A stretch of 64,000 nt of DNA from Ascaris suum (GCA_013433145.1 CM024182.1:1178001-1242000); one strand, 5' to 3'; shown: positions 1 through 23,609, counted from the stretch's first letter. The notes: generated by a model from the sequence alone, not told the origin. Numbers and translations are program-made.

Positions 1-1218
1 CCCAGTTTTAATTATAGAATTCTAGAGGGAAAGTATGACGTTTTCATGGTGTACCTATGCTCGCATTACCTAGTTATATTTTGACGCTTCAAGGCATTTA
101 CTTCAAAGTGTGCTTACTTCCTTTCTCAGTAGAATAGTTGAAAATCGACAACTTGAACGTTATTAAGTGAAAGAAATTTACTGCTGTTATTCTATTCTAT
201 TTCATTGCTTTCTCATTTTATAATTTACTATCCTTACAGTGGAAATTTTTCAGTTATGAAGGCAAAGACTTCTGCCTTCTATTATCACCGCTATACATTC
301 TTTACCTCGACCCTACCTCCGCAAAGACTTTAGTCCACCGGAGCAAAATTGTGGTTGTTGAGAAAGAGGGAAAGGTATAAATTTTTGTGATAGGGAAGAG
401 GGAAGAGGAGAAGAAAGGGACCATTAATAAGAATGCTGCATTATAGTTGAGATTTTTTCGTTTATTAGAAGAAGTTCTTAAACGCTAATCTCAAATGCAA
501 AATTATTCGAATGTATCGTTGTGTGTAAAATTATGCGAATATATCGTTGTAGAATTTATACTGATATTTTTTTCTAATGTTGTTAAATGTTTCTTCTGCT
601 GTATCAATAGTATCCTATCGGTCATCCAAGGTATTTGTGGTTTTGTTCCATTCCGTCACTCCTATGAAATATTGCATTGTTTTTGTCCGAATAACGCATC
701 TGTTGCGTAAATTTATGACGGAGAAATTGAAATTGCGTATTTGCTTGTTGCAGTGTGAAAAAGAGAAAATGAGGGAAAATATTTGATGGTTGGGAAAGCG
801 CATCGTGTGGATGTGCACAATATGCGCTTTTACAATTTAGCTCTTCAGATCAACCGTTGTGATTACCAAAATAAGATGCTTTTCGAATTATAAGTGAAGG
901 TGCTGTAGAATGTCTCTAATGGTTTACCTAAACGCGGGAGCAAAACGTTTAATATTGCGTTGTCAGCCGAAATTGACCATTAGTGCAAAGTCTCAATGAA
1001 AAGGGAAATGAAAGAATTGGCGAGTGAAGGAATTGAACCTATGCTCTGTGGATAGCTGCTAGATGGATTTGCCATTTGCTCATTGATAAATGATCGTGAA
1101 TAATCAAATATGCAACAAATAGAGTGAAAGTAAATGTTAGAATTTCAAAATAATAGACGTTGTGTATCGTTGAAAATGTGTCGGCTATATGGGGAGGAGT
1201 GATGTGAGGAGCTGCGAT
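1..1218. other. No gene recognised, AT-rich flank
   Basis: Only short open frames without family motifs or plausible splice partners are present. I see no RNA gene and no repeat array here. It is probably intergenic or intronic. Confidence 0.5.
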
Positions 1219-1383
1219 ATGGCTGTCAGCTCACGCGCAAACCGGGCTTGGCGAATGCCTTTTTTAAATAAAGCTATTCGTGCTGCACTCGCTATCGCTA
1301 GCTCCTTTCCTCTTCTCTCTATTGCTGCAGTGTTTCTTTCTTCATTTGCAACATTTAAAGAACACACTCAAAATAAAGAGTAG
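1219..1383 (+). CDS. Possible small membrane-anchored ORF
   Basis: An ATG opens a 54-codon frame ending in TAG. The encoded peptide has a basic N-terminus (several Arg and Lys in the first 21 residues), then about 25 hydrophobic residues rich in Ala, Leu, Ser and Phe, then a short polar tail. That is the layout of a signal anchor or signal peptide. The DNA is less AT-rich than its surroundings. Against a gene: an overlapping antisense frame (1185-1367) is also open, no splice donor fits well, and I recognise no family. It could be a first exon of a gene further downstream, but the recognised kinase exons start 9.5 kb away. Treat as a weak prediction. Confidence 0.22.
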   Translation: MAVSSRANRAWRMPFLNKAIRAALAIASSFPLLSIAAVFLSSFATFKEHTQNKE

Positions 1384-3627
1384 TTTTATTCAACTCTCTT
1401 AGAGAAAATTCTTCAAACTTATACGATAGTTAAATTTTGTTGAAATATAGAAATTTTCTTCTAACTTGAAAGTTTTTATTGAAAAATTCATTTTATTAAA
1501 CGATTTTATGTGACTATTATAAGCCGCTTATATTGTGATCTTATGATGCATAAATTTGTTTCCGATCTTATTAATCATTAGCGTAATAACTTAGCAATAC
1601 ATGAGAGAAAATTTTCGAAGATTTTACTATATCATATCAACTGGAAAAAAAAACCGTTGAAAAATTGTCAAACTTGTAATTTTACTTTATAATGAACATT
1701 TTAATTCATTTTCAATCATCATCGTTAAGCGTTACCACGAAAGACTCATTATACACGTCGTAGTGCCATTTTTTTTTTCGTTTGTATAGCGTTATTGGAG
1801 GCAATAAATTTGACACAATGAATCGACACATTTCATTGAAACATACTTCTTTTCAGACATTATTGGGCAATTTTCAGGCAGTTTAAAAAATTAGATGAAG
1901 CGATTGCTATGATATCTCATTTTTTTCAACGCTTTGATTTTATAATAATTCAACTTGATGCGTTGATTTTATAAATTAATTGAAATACTTCAAAATTGTT
2001 GAAAAGAAATTGTTTTTTTTCCGAGATGGAAGGGTGGACGAATAGCTCTCTAATATACAACTCCGATCAGCTACATTGCATCGTTGCACAACGTAATATC
2101 ATTTTTAAGTGCGAAAAAAATTTATGCTTTTGTTATAGAAATTTACCACTCTGAATTCCATAATTATGAGAATAAAGTATACAGCATTATTTCCAGGTGA
2201 ATATTTTCTCAAGTAAGGAGAATTCTCGGTTCACATTATCAATTAAATAAAGGTTAAACAGAATAATTTGAAATTCTTGAGTCATTTTTAACACTTGGAA
2301 GTTTTAGTTATCTATTTTTATTATTGTTTCAATTTCCTTTCTACCAACAAAGTGATTTTCGTTAATGATGAAAGAAAAGGGCGTAAAGGTACAAGGTACA
2401 TATCGTCTCAAAAATTTGACACATTCAATTCAGCGATAATTAGCCTAAAATTTAGCTTCTTCTCTTAAATGGGGATTTTCAACTGTTCTCGTAAAATTCA
2501 AGAAAGTAAATTTCGATGATATTTCGCCTCGTGAAATTGTCCACCGGTTCTCGATGATATGTATAATCCATACAATCGCGCCGTCTTTTTAGACAGGCTG
2601 AAATGGCGGACGAAAACAGTCATGATAAAATTGTGAGAATTATGATAAGTGTGTCGGTAATTATGATAGAATTCATCCTTAATTACATTCATATTTGAAT
2701 ACAATTGTTAATTATTATTTCGATAATAGGATGGCCAATTTTTTATAAATTTATAAAAAATCGAAAAAAAAAAAAAAATTTCTTTTTCTAAAAATTCAAA
2801 ATTTTTTTCCAACAGAATTTAAATACTCATCATAGAAATGTATAGAATTATAAATTTTAATATACAAATATTGTAGAAGATAATTTCTTCTTCGAGTCTA
2901 TTTCGCTATTTATGCACTGTTAATCTCGATAGTCGTGAATCGACTAAGCGTCACAATTTATTGAGCGTTTCGCTAAACTCATTTTTCTTCAACTAGTCGT
3001 CAAAAAAAAAAAAAAATCGCGACATTCGACTTTTGTCCATTTGACCATTGCTAACCCCTCCAGGCAATATTGTTCAATTTTTCTTCATCGACGAACTTCA
3101 ATTTCATTTTGAATTATTCATTTAATAATTAATTATAATTTTTTTTTTCTATCACCATCGAATTATAATTGTCTCATATTGTATTGTTTCATTAAAATTA
3201 TGACAAAAATAAATACAGAAAAAAAATTCTTTAAATTTATTATTTTTATGCCTGAAATTTTATACTAATATTATGAACGGAAACCTAACGATTTTATATA
3301 TCTACTATAATAATTCGTTTCTTCGATTATATTTTAGAAATATGAATATAACTATAAAATATGTTATCATATTGCTCTTTATTGTCAAAAGTATACGTTT
3401 ACAAATTGTCAATTAAAATTTTATGATTTGCACGTTATTCAATTATTTATGAGATATTCACCACACCCAGTTAATCAACGAAATAATGTGCTATGAGGCG
3501 ATAGGAAGTCACCAATGACAGATCTATGATGAAAGTGGTCTAGTCTGCAACTTCTACCATACAGCAGCTGTTAGTCTCAAACTTTCGAAGACTAAGAAGT
3601 GAAATCAATAAAGTGATAATCAATATT

Positions 3628-3699
3628 TCCCCTACCCCCTCTCCCCTCCCCTCACCCTCTCCCTCCACTTCCAACTTCTCACCTCCCACCCGATCCTTC
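3628..3699. repeat. Polypyrimidine (C/T) tract
   Basis: About 70 nt that are almost entirely C and T on the + strand, with many CCCCT and CCCTC blocks. Such purine/pyrimidine strand asymmetry can form triplex DNA; that role is inference. Confidence 0.75.
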
Positions 3700-6600
3700 T
3701 AAAAAAAATGCTCAAAACGTTTTCAGTGATAACTTGAGCTAGACATTTATACTTAATGCTGAAGGAATTTTTGACTGCTAGTTTTCCTTCGTGTTCCAAA
3801 TGTAAAAGATCTCTCAGAGAGCAATAATTTTTTTCCCCTTCAAATAGTATCTCTTGTAGATCATTATTGCAAAAAGAAATGAAATTGTAAAAACATTTAA
3901 GTCGTATAGATGAAAGGTGTGCTAATTTTAAAATGGAGTCGATCAACTTGATCGAATTATTTCCAACTTATTCACATAGATTTAAAAAAGATACATTTTT
4001 TCATCGAAATGATTTATTAGATATTCTTATAGAGAATGGTCAACTATGAATGTTGCAAAAAAAGGTGTAATGGTAATCGACTGCATATCATAAGCAAAAA
4101 TCGTTTGTTTTTTTGAGAAGTTAGATTGAGTAGATTTAAGAGAAACGAATGTGAGAAAAAAAAATGTTTTTATCAAGTGGATTGAGCTGGAAATTACTTC
4201 TTTCCGATGTCTAATCTCCGGAAAGTCTTTCCGTTTCTGAATTTTCTTGTCTCGTTCAGAAAATATTATTTAGAACCTAGATTGTTAGCATTTGAATGCA
4301 GGAGATTTATCGTTCATCAAAAACACTCATCATTTATGCATAATTTTTTAAATTCATGAAAAGGTGTATGAAACCATCGACCTTCATCAGTTATCACTTA
4401 TAATGCTTCATCTACCTTCACTATCATATTATACAATTAACTGCCTTTGTCGTAAATAAAATATTAGTTGTCATTTATTAGTTTTTTTTATAAGTCTTTA
4501 GCGATAGGAAATGCTAATGAGCCTTATCAATCAATAATGTATAGCCTAATCAATTTATCCATCACTCAATTACTAATATATAATCACAGATCGTTAATCT
4601 TCCATCACCATCACTTATCTTAGATCGTGCACTATTCGTTACTCTTTTCCAACAGCATTTCAAATACAAGAAAATGATTCGAAAGTTTTATACGATACTG
4701 TTGATATGAGGAAAAAACTACGAAGAACGACTATAAAGTATACTTTCAATAATACATTGATATAATTCATAAAATATTTATCCATAATTAAAATATGTAT
4801 TCAGTATGCAATCTACAAAAGTGTCTTGAAGTTTTTTCTAACCTAAATCCAAAAATGCCTCATGATAAAAATATAAAATATATATGAGAGGACTGTTTTT
4901 TCAAAAGCAATTTTTGTGTATTTTTTTTAATTGAGCAAAACTCTTCTATTATATCTATTAGCGATGTTATTTATTCGTTAATTATAGGCTCATTTTTTCA
5001 TAGGCAATTTAGGTGTCAGAAAAGGATAATATATCAAATGTGGCCATTAATTGAGCGAATAAAAATAATACACTCTTCCTATAACATGCTAAATTGACAG
5101 GTGTGACACGCTCTATCATTCATTATGCGAGCAAGTTTATTTAAGTTCAATCCTCATTTACCGTTCTCAATATAGCGATGCATAATTGAGGGTAGATGCG
5201 AAATCTTTTTCATCCATGTCCTGCTTCTTTAATGTGAACCCTTTTACGTCATTGTCTTCGTCATTTTTTAACAACTTAACTTCGACTGTGCAGTATTTTG
5301 AGAGATTCTTTTATTCATTACTCTGTTGTTATAAATTTTTATGCATGAAGCGAATTAAGTAATAGACCAAATAAACTACACAAACAAGGATAATGACTAC
5401 AAGCAGTAAGCAATACTGTAGAGAGTAGTTAACGGCTGTTACGATAGAGGCCTAACTGATGGTCAAAAGACACCTCCTCGGCATTGGAAAATCCGATCAG
5501 GTCAGCAGATAATCCGCAATTATGAATTTGTGAGATAATCTCTCTTCGACGCTGAACAGCGTCAATTTCTAGGTGATATTTTCTCCACCCACCTAACAAG
5601 ATATATTTCTATTGCTATTGGAAGATACTCTATGTGTAGTTGAAAAACGAAAGGTTGAGAAAAAAAGGTTTTTTCCGATGTTGCTCTCAATAAACCACTT
5701 CAAGTATATGCCTTTGTTAAAAATCCAGGAAGCGAAAACATTTATATGAGCCTATAAATAAGAAAATTCGTAAAAAAATTCAAGTTTTTGATCAACACTA
5801 TCATTTAGTTTTCTCTTGTATTAGAGAATCCCCGCCAGTTGCGTAAATCAAACAACGAGACTATTTTTATAAAATACAATCGTTCAATTTTTGAATATCG
5901 ACCATTCTTTTCGCATAGGCTCGAAATTATGCGATTCATGTCATCCATCATCCACGATCTATCGCATGAATCTACCGTATAAATTGGAGGAATCTACCGT
6001 AAAAGTCAGATGAACGATAGAGAATTCGGCTGCTATATTGCTCTTGTATTATAGAATAAGGAATTTCAAATTTTTATACAGTAGATTTCATTTTGAAAGT
6101 TTTTATTTGTGCCTAGTAGCCGTTTAATTTCATGAGGGAAATCACTATAAGCAATGCACCTACATAAGATTGTTTTAAGATAATTTTAGAGGATAAGTTA
6201 ATCTTTCATTGAGGGGGTTTTTTTTTTTCATTAACGAAAGACTTCCTTAGAAAACTAAACAATTCGTATAGGCGATTTGCCTCATTACTTTCCAATAGCC
6301 TTAACGATTCGTGACTCAATCGTCCGATGTTTGAAACGCTAAAGGAAATATTTCCAGAAAAAGAAAAAAAATGCTTTCCATGAAAATTACCCACTCGTTA
6401 AGTTTTGATAGTTGCTAGTATTTTTCTGAGCAACAAAAAAAAACGTATATTATTGCGTACGTTATGAATTAAATGCTTTAACAATTGAGCACAAATTAAG
6501 CCTTGAATAAAGTAACTTTTCAGGAAACATTAACCTATCTGTTGTGAAGTAAAGGATAGAGAATTGTAGTAAAAGGCCCGAGCGGGTGACTAGTAGATGG

Positions 6601-8717
6601 TTTTCCGCCCGGACCCGTTCCTGATCTCTGCTATATTTGCTGCTGTCGTTCTGATGCTTATCGTGTATCGTACACCACATCTGCTTTCACGATTCAACGC
6701 TTATAACGTGCCTTGGCTACAATTCGATTCAGGTTAAAATATTTGGAATAATGCCAAATTTCTGTTGATATTGTAATTTATGGTGTAGAATATGCGAAAA
6801 TGAGTTTTAAAGTGTGAAAGTAATTTGGCAGACAGTCAGCTAATGCATCATAAATAACCTCGACGAAGTGTTAGCTAACAATTTTTATTTTTATTTTTCC
6901 AAGTTTCTGAATGTCAAGGCTAACTTGACAATAGTATCCGAAACGAAGGAGAAGAGGAGAAATACTCTCGAGACATCATAATCCTTGGTCTATAGCCTTA
7001 GCTAAAGAAGTTCATTAACAGCCCATGCTTGACACGTAAAGATGAGCGAAGCAATTCGAAAACCATTTGAAATGTTCCTGCTCCTTAAAATTTTGGTAGT
7101 CAAGTTTTCATTTAATAACACTGATCTGATAATGTTGTGGTGAACGACCGTGCTGCAACTCAATTTTGCATAGGACGGCCTCAGTGATATCTGTTCTTCT
7201 CTGCCCCATCATATTTCGCTATTTCTCTGTTTCTGCAATTGCGTATTTCAAACCCGTCAGTCATGGTGCGTGTTGACTCAGTGATATTGGTGGTTTTTAC
7301 GAGACCCGTGTGTTCAGTTACTCAACTGATCAGTAAAGTTCGCATCCGTTCGCCTCGTCTCTTCTCGACCATCCGGCAGCAGTAAAACGGATAGGATGGG
7401 GCAATCAAGCTATCTGGGAATGTCCTAGGAAAATTCCAGGATTCGATTACCTTTTAAATACTACGGTTTGCAATAACTTAACAAGAATCATTTTAAAAAG
7501 AATTTCCATGCAATGAGTTCTTCTTGAGTGAATCATCTGATCACCTCATCGAAGAAAATTTCGCGCAAAACGAACCCTCTCTCCCTCCCCTCTTTCCTTC
7601 CACACACACCAAGGTCCCCTTCGCTATCTTCTCCATACGTTCAACTTTGTCACTTGGCTATGTGGGTTCCGTCAAAGACAAAGTCGGCGTTTCATAGTTG
7701 GACATGTCTATGTCGCCGCAGTTGGAAGGCAGATAGACGATACTTCTTTATTAGCCTCACTTTACTTAGCTTCTAATATTAACGTCAGGAAAATACTTCA
7801 TTTACCTCTGCTTTTTCCTCATAAATGTGTAAACTACGTTTCCTACTAATGACATTTGAAACCAGTGACATTATTTGGAGGAAAAAGGTATGCGGAGAAC
7901 TAAACACATATCGCCAAGCAGCAACTGAGCAGCTGCTAATAACCATAGAAGGTAAGATTGAAAAAAAAAGGAAAAAAACTAGCAGAAAAGAGAAAAAAAA
8001 TGAATCAATTCCCTCAATACCATAAGACTCAAGATGCGCTATAAAAAGAACTACCAAAAAAACCATTCATGTGAAAAACTAATCAACGAAAAGCACAACA
8101 CAGAGTCGAATGTTAGGCAAACCTATCGTCTACGCCACTAAAATCCATACCTATAAGAAAGGCAAATCTACACGAAAAAGAAGGTCGTATAGTCTAGCGT
8201 TTCCATTAATCATCACCACTCTATCAGACCAAAACGCCGCCTGAAATGACGCAAAGTTGAAAATTTTTCTTCACATGCATTTTGATAAAATGATCACTGA
8301 CAATAATGTTTTAAAAAAATTTCTCAGCTCTCAGAGGAAAGAAGGCAGAGACAGGAGATTCGTTCTTCCTCTCCAGCAGTTGTTTACCTGATTTATCTCA
8401 TTTACCTGTTTTGTTGTTTTTTTTTTGAGAAAAGACTGCGGAATAAAAATTTAATAAAGAGCTTAGTCATGGTGGTACGCTTCCACCTATGGAATATCAA
8501 AAATTTGTTATTTTCAGAGGACGCAGTCAGCATAAAACATTCTCTCCATCTACAGAATCAACAGTGGAGATTTTCTAACTTTCCAGGTATGTTATTTATT
8601 GGGGATATTTAAACAAGGCTTCGTTTGCAATAATCTGGCAGCAGAACGCTTCGTCAAATGTGATCTCAATATTCGTCATGGGCAGTTCGAAGAGTTTTTT
8701 CTGAAAATATGCGCATG

Positions 8718-8826
8718 TATACATACATACGCGTACTTCCGTATGCGTGTCTGCGTCTGTCCGTGTGTATATCTGTGTCCATGCGTGAGTATGTATGTGC
8801 ATATGTACGCGTGTATATGCGTGAAT
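8718..8826. repeat. Alternating purine/pyrimidine tract (TG/CA/TACG)
   Basis: About 110 nt of degenerate TGTG, CATA and GCGT steps. It looks like a decayed (TG)n microsatellite with Z-DNA potential. The ORFs called across it on both strands are low-complexity artefacts. Confidence 0.6.
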
Positions 8827-9685
8827 GCAACATCGCAGTTGCTTGAATTACTGTTTAATTTTCCTCGCTGCTCTTTCTTTATCTTCGAGAATTAACCGAT
8901 GGCTAATCGTTCTTTTCGGGGACGTTAGAAATTACACATATGGAAGTCACATTACGACAAGGCATTTCCGAATCTATGTATGAATATGTTTGCTTGTCTG
9001 TCTGCCTATTCGATACTATCATGTCAGCCACAGAATATACGACAAGAGAATTTAGTCGATATTATGCGCAATATACATCGACATGAAATCTTTGCACTCC
9101 TCGTAGTTTATCACGATATAGCTTAATTATCAATCCTATGAAAGCCATAAAATTTACACAACGAATCTTTTCTGGTATCAGTTGAATTCTCCAACCATAT
9201 TAGTGAGAAAATCGATTGATCAAAAAATGATTTTCCCGCTAATATAATCAAGTCAATCGATACGAAAATAAATTATTAGATATATTTCGTTATCCAAATA
9301 TTTAAATGATCAAATTGCAAATAATTTTTCCGACCTTTCAGGCGATATTTTCTTCCGCATTTTTATAATCGTAGAGCGTACTTCAGGCTTTACAGTAGCC
9401 TAAGTTGGCGATTAACTAACTCATCGATCATTAGTGCATCGCCACCCGCACATATGCGTTTATGTGCATCATCGGCGCCGAGGTGTTTTAGGTTGTCCGG
9501 AAGGCGTCCCATACGAGGCCATTATCACGTCGTTTGATCTATGCTCATCGATCATTTCCCGCATGGAGCTGCTATTCATTGTGACAGACAAAAATTTTCT
9601 CGTTTGATATATAGACTATGAGAGGAACCTTCTGCTGATTTCCGCTCCGTTTCCAATAATGCCGCACAACATAGCAATAATTATT

Positions 9686-9769
9686 CCCCTCCCCTCTCCC
9701 TCTCTCCTCCGCTGCTACCCCGTCTCCCCTCTCCGCTCCCCCTCCCCTCTTCCACTCCCCCCGCCATAA
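9686..9769. repeat. Second polypyrimidine (C/T) tract
   Basis: About 80 nt of C/T-rich + strand sequence (CCCCTCCCCTCTCC-type blocks), similar to the tract near 3.65 kb. Runs of Gly, Glu and Arg codons on the opposite strand here are compositional, not a protein. Confidence 0.75.
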
Positions 9770-10949
9770 AACCGAGCATATCAAACTTGCCAAGGTCATG
9801 TTCAATTCATTAGTAAGATAATTTTTCAAGCATTGTTGAAGTATTATCGTTTCTTCGCATCTCAGATTTTAATAATGGCTTGTCTGGGTTCATCAGAAGT
9901 TCTCAGTATAAGAAAGACAGCCGCCATTGTATGAGGTTTTATTTTTGGCGAAATGAAGCTCGTTCTGCTTGATTGATAATATAAAAAATGAGTTTAATGA
10001 ATTTCTTTATTAGATTTAAAACAGCCACGAATTATAATCGCAGTAAATATAATCATAATTTAATTCTACCAGTTCTTGATCAAATCATAATTTAATTCAG
10101 GCATCCTTGATCACTTTCTTTTCAGTAGGAAAACGAACACTTTATTTTTTGCACTATCGGTGCTGTTACATAAGTACCTTAATATAGAGTTAATGATGGA
10201 TGAAGAAAGAGGCGAAAATCAATGCTGAGGTTGAATACGCGAGGGATTGTAAAAAAAAGGATAATTATCGGAAATGACCGGAAATACCGAGAGAACAAAC
10301 AGGGAACTTATAGATATCTGTATTAACAATATAGACTTTTTTTATTTCTTAGCTAAGAATTCCCCACTTTCAGTTGAAGTTATTTCTTCATATACAATGC
10401 ATCATTTGAATGAAGCTCTTCTATAGATTGTAAGGAGTAATTAGATTCTCTAAATAATAGCATAAGTGAAAGATCTTTTAGTAAGTGATGAACACAATGA
10501 CCACAGTTAAATGAAATGATTTATGGATTCTATTATGGAGATAAAAAGATAAGAGAGAAAGCATAGCAACGAAAATGCTGTTGGTGGAAGAATTCATTAC
10601 CGCGCCAGCAACTTTATTTTCTTTTCAACTTGCAGAGCCGAGATAAATATGCAATATATGCAATACCTTTGAAATCTCCCATCGGCTAAATACGTTCGCA
10701 GGAATATTTACCGTAGAAATCACTAACTGCAATAATTAGCATAATTACCGGATGACGGCAATTACTAAGTGGGAATCTTCATCGCTTTCTGTAGTAGGGC
10801 AATTTTCTCTTTAGACAATAATTATCGTCCAGCGTTAATTCCCAATCTGCGGCAAAGATGAAACCGAGTGGAAAGTTGAAGAAACACTCCATTTAACCGA
10901 TCGTTACAATTTTCCTCCAAGGATGCAATAATCGTACTAAACTTTGCAG

Positions 10950-19977
<9,028 letters not shown>

Positions 19978-22186
19978 CAATAGAAAATTTAAGAAAAATA
20001 TAGTTGAATTTTTGCAATTCAACCTGCAAAATTTTTCTCATTTTTTTTCAAATAGAGTTCTAACGATTATTTATTTAAGTAAAAAGTCAACTCTAATTAA
20101 TCACTGAGTTATATTGAAAATTTTTTAAAACATTAATTTACGAAAAATAATGTTGTTATGATTAAAAATGATGAAAAATATGATGAGAAAGAGGAAATGA
20201 ATGCTTCGAAAACGTATGAGAATAATTTCGTTTTTATCTTTGAAACAACACTATAAGAGAGGTAAAAAGTTCGTTGAGTTTCTAACGGTTTTGATTTTTG
20301 CGGAAGATTTTTGCAATAGCTGAATCGATCAAGCTTTTCAACTGTCATTCGACGATCGAAAGTTCATTTCCACATGTTGCTAATGAACATTATGAATGTT
20401 ATTCGTTAAAAAAGTGTCGCAAATTGTTTTATTAGATTTTGTCGATATTGTTTTGTTTACTGTTCGAATGCTCCGCTTGTAACAGGGTATTTGTGTACAG
20501 GAGTATTTTGCTGATGACAATTTTATTAAGCTCAATGAAATCGCTTCCACTGTTACGTAATTGAATTTAAAAAAAGAAGTTTTCACTCATGGGCCGATGG
20601 AAATAGGATTATACATAAAACTGGAAAAAATTAATGAATATTTCTATTAGGGGAATGGAGAGTTTAGATTAGGTGGCGCTAAAAGTTAGGCTAGGTCCTC
20701 ACTTGTATTTTCAACAGCTATACTGAGACAAGCGGTTATTTCTTTTTAGGTTTAACGAAAGTTTTATTGTGAATTTTTAAATACGATCGAAATCGAATTC
20801 CTTTAAAAATGCTCATATTTTGCATGAACGTTTCCTCAGTTATCTATTGTTCTTAGAATATTCTATTCTGATAGATTTTTCTTCATCACTTTTCATGGAA
20901 GAAATCTGGAAAACAAGCTGCCATAGGAAGCATAAATTTCAAAAAAAAAGTGCAATACTGACATCGACTACCATTAAACGGTGAGAATAGCGAGCATCAA
21001 AGTTTTTTTTCCACAGTGTTGAAAAGTACTGGAAGTTTTGACTGAATGGATCGAGATTGATGGTCATCGGGGATCAGTAGGAAAAATGCCAGAAGGCTTT
21101 GAACGAAAATAACAAAAATTTTGATTATTTTCGCGAATATTTGGTTTAAAAAAACGTACTGGAAAGTTATTAAGCCCACATATGATATGGTGCACGTCAT
21201 TTCCAGGTATCACTTTAGTCGTTAAGTAAAGGTTGCAGAGGGAGAGGGCGAAAAGGTGCGAGGACAGGGATAGAATAGTGCAGGGTCATAAGGCGAAGTA
21301 CAATGTTGTTACAGTGGACGACAGTTAATCCACCTTCGGTGGATGTATAATGTCACGAACTTGATGGGGTTTTTATTAAGAAAACGACGTCTAAATTAAT
21401 GAACGATATGGCTTATGAAACCTTTCAAGAGAATCTATCACGATGGGGGAACAGCGATGGAATCACTCGCCGAATACCAAATTGGTGATCGTCGAGGATA
21501 AAAGCGCAGAATGTTGCCTTTTTTTTAAAATTTATCAGGCCTCTTGACTCAGCGAGACGACTGCGCGATGACACTCAGTACAAAGCACTTTCATTCCGTC
21601 AACTGTTTTACATGAACATCATAAATAACATTTTTCAATAGGAGAACATAAGAAGAAAACATGTCCGGAAGGAAAAAAAAGGAAACCACAACCGGGGAAG
21701 TGGGAAAGGAGATGTTTAGGAATCCGGAAAATGGAAGAATTTTTGAAGGGATTGAAAATGGATGAAAAAGAAATAAAAAGCTATCGCAAATAAAAGAGTA
21801 TTATAATGATGCTGTTATCGGAGAAATCATCGCACAAATTGGCTGCAAAAGAGTGACTTGGTTACGAAATGAAACAATTGTGTAAGGATGCGCTTTTTTG
21901 GATGATTAGAAAAAATGGGAAGGTAATGAAAACTACAAGTGTTTCCGAGCATTTTTTTTTGCCTTGTGAGCTTTACCAGGTGATCTTATAAAGCCGTCCG
22001 AATTTTAGACTACATTTATTCTTAGACCCCCATCGGCTTTCTGCAGTAATCGGTGATGGCCAACGAAATCACTGATCCACAAGTATTAATCTCCATGTAG
22101 ATATCATTGTTGTTGAAATTGAATAAATAATATTCAAATATTATAAATATTCACTTTTATTTGTAAGTAACAAATTTATGCTGAAT
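19978..22186. other. Intergenic, nothing recognised
   Basis: AT-rich DNA between the convergent kinase (+) and cytochrome b5 (-) genes. Only motif-free short ORFs are present. Confidence 0.5.
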
Positions 22187-22192
22187 TTTATT
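22187..22192 (-). terminator. Polyadenylation signal AATAAA of the cytochrome b5 gene
   Basis: The plus strand reads TTTATT about 67 nt past the stop codon, giving AATAAA on the minus strand at a normal 3'UTR distance. A second TTTATT lies further downstream near 22156. Confidence 0.55.
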
Positions 22193-22258
22193 TTATTTTT
22201 TTAATATATTAGTAATGCATTTGCTTCAAATTCCTACAATATACATTTTTTTTTTCAA

Positions 22259-22357
22259 CTATTTCACCTTGCCAATGCATGTCTGCTTTAGTTTCTTCAT
22301 TACAACGTCGGCCGCTTTCACATGTGGAGCAAGAGTTTTCAGTACCGATGTCGCATC
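22259..22357 (-). CDS. Cytochrome b5 exon 3 (last)
   Basis: Acceptor aatttattcag, then [19 protein letters not shown] and a Lys-rich tail ending GKVK with TAG. It carries the second haem-ligand His. Confidence 0.92.
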   Translation of the reverse strand, partial: DATSVLKTLAPHVKAADVVMKKLKQTCIGKVK

Positions 22358-23570
22358 CTGAATAAATTATTAACAAAATTTACATAAATACACATAGCTA
22401 TAATATTCAATCTTTCATAGCAAATTCTTTATAAAATCAATTTCGATATGTTCAATAAAATTACGTAGCTTATAATTTTTTTTTATTCGGCATTGTGTTC
22501 ATTTTCAGACAATTTTATAGCAAGAGTCGGATTAAAGTGTCTTTAAAAACAATTGTAATTGCCGAAAAATTATTTTCAATACAAATATATCGAATGAAAC
22601 GATTTCATATAAGAATATTTTCGAGCAATTTAACTGCGTTAATTCTTAGGCGTCATTCGAATCCATTATTTTGCAAGTTATCCGTCGATTAAATTTTATG
22701 ACGATAATGAGCCATCGATTAAATTTTATGAAGGGATTAAATTTTGTAAAGCTTATTTTTCAATCTGGAATGGAAGCCATAAAATCAAAGACTTGAGGCG
22801 TCCATTACAATGAAGTTGATCAAAGTCTTAAGAAATAAAGGGAAAAATTGTAATAGAAAACCATCAAAAATACGTAAAATTTTCTAAATCGTCACACATT
22901 TTCTTTTAGTCAGATTAAAATCCATCATTTATAGGTCATGTGATATAGCAAAATTTCTTTGCTGTGTTAATTGCAACCTTTAATTTTAATTTTCATATTT
23001 TATTTTAATATTTTCTTTACGAAGAGATTTCTACGATAAACGTTAAAATATCCGTATTTAACCTATTCAAATATGGTCTACAAGAGGACGAAAGGTGTAA
23101 TTGAATTCAGCATATCGGATTGAATCGAAAAGCATAAATGGAACACAAATGAGCTTGGTACAAAAGAAAAAACATTAAAGTCATGATGCACTAAAGATCA
23201 GCAGTGATCATATTTCATGATGAACCGTCAATAACCGCAAGTGTCCAAATAATTACACCAAAATTACCACATAATTTTATGCTAAACAGTTCTAGCATGA
23301 TCATCTGCTTTCTGATAACGGCTATAACTCCTTAAAAGAGTAAGCCGTTTTATTAATTCAGTTAGTCTTTGACTAAGGTCTTACAGTTGAACGTTTAAGC
23401 ACTTGTTACTGAAAATTTAAAATTTAGTTAGTAACAAAACTTAGTCGAATTATTTACTCTTAGTGTTTGAAGATGGTCACTATATGCCAACATATATCAG
23501 AATGTATTCTTTCATTCATTTCCCTGTATTCTTTAAATTAAACAAACAAATAAATAAGCGAATAACTAAG

Positions 23571-23609
<39 letters not shown>

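Larger units (their letters stand above)
1384..10949. other. Long stretch with no recognised gene
   Basis: About 9.5 kb of AT-rich DNA with many homopolymer A and T runs and short shadow ORFs. It holds two C/T-rich tracts (3628-3699 and 9686-9769) and an alternating purine/pyrimidine tract (8718-8826), listed separately. A less AT-rich patch around 7180-7410 has a 40-codon ORF starting at 7264 with no recognisable motif. Missing 5' exons of the kinase gene may lie here, but I could not identify any. Confidence 0.5.

Noticed and set aside
1010..1090. GGTTCAATTCC on the minus strand resembling a tRNA T arm
   Set aside because: T-stem pairing fails and no cloverleaf can be drawn.
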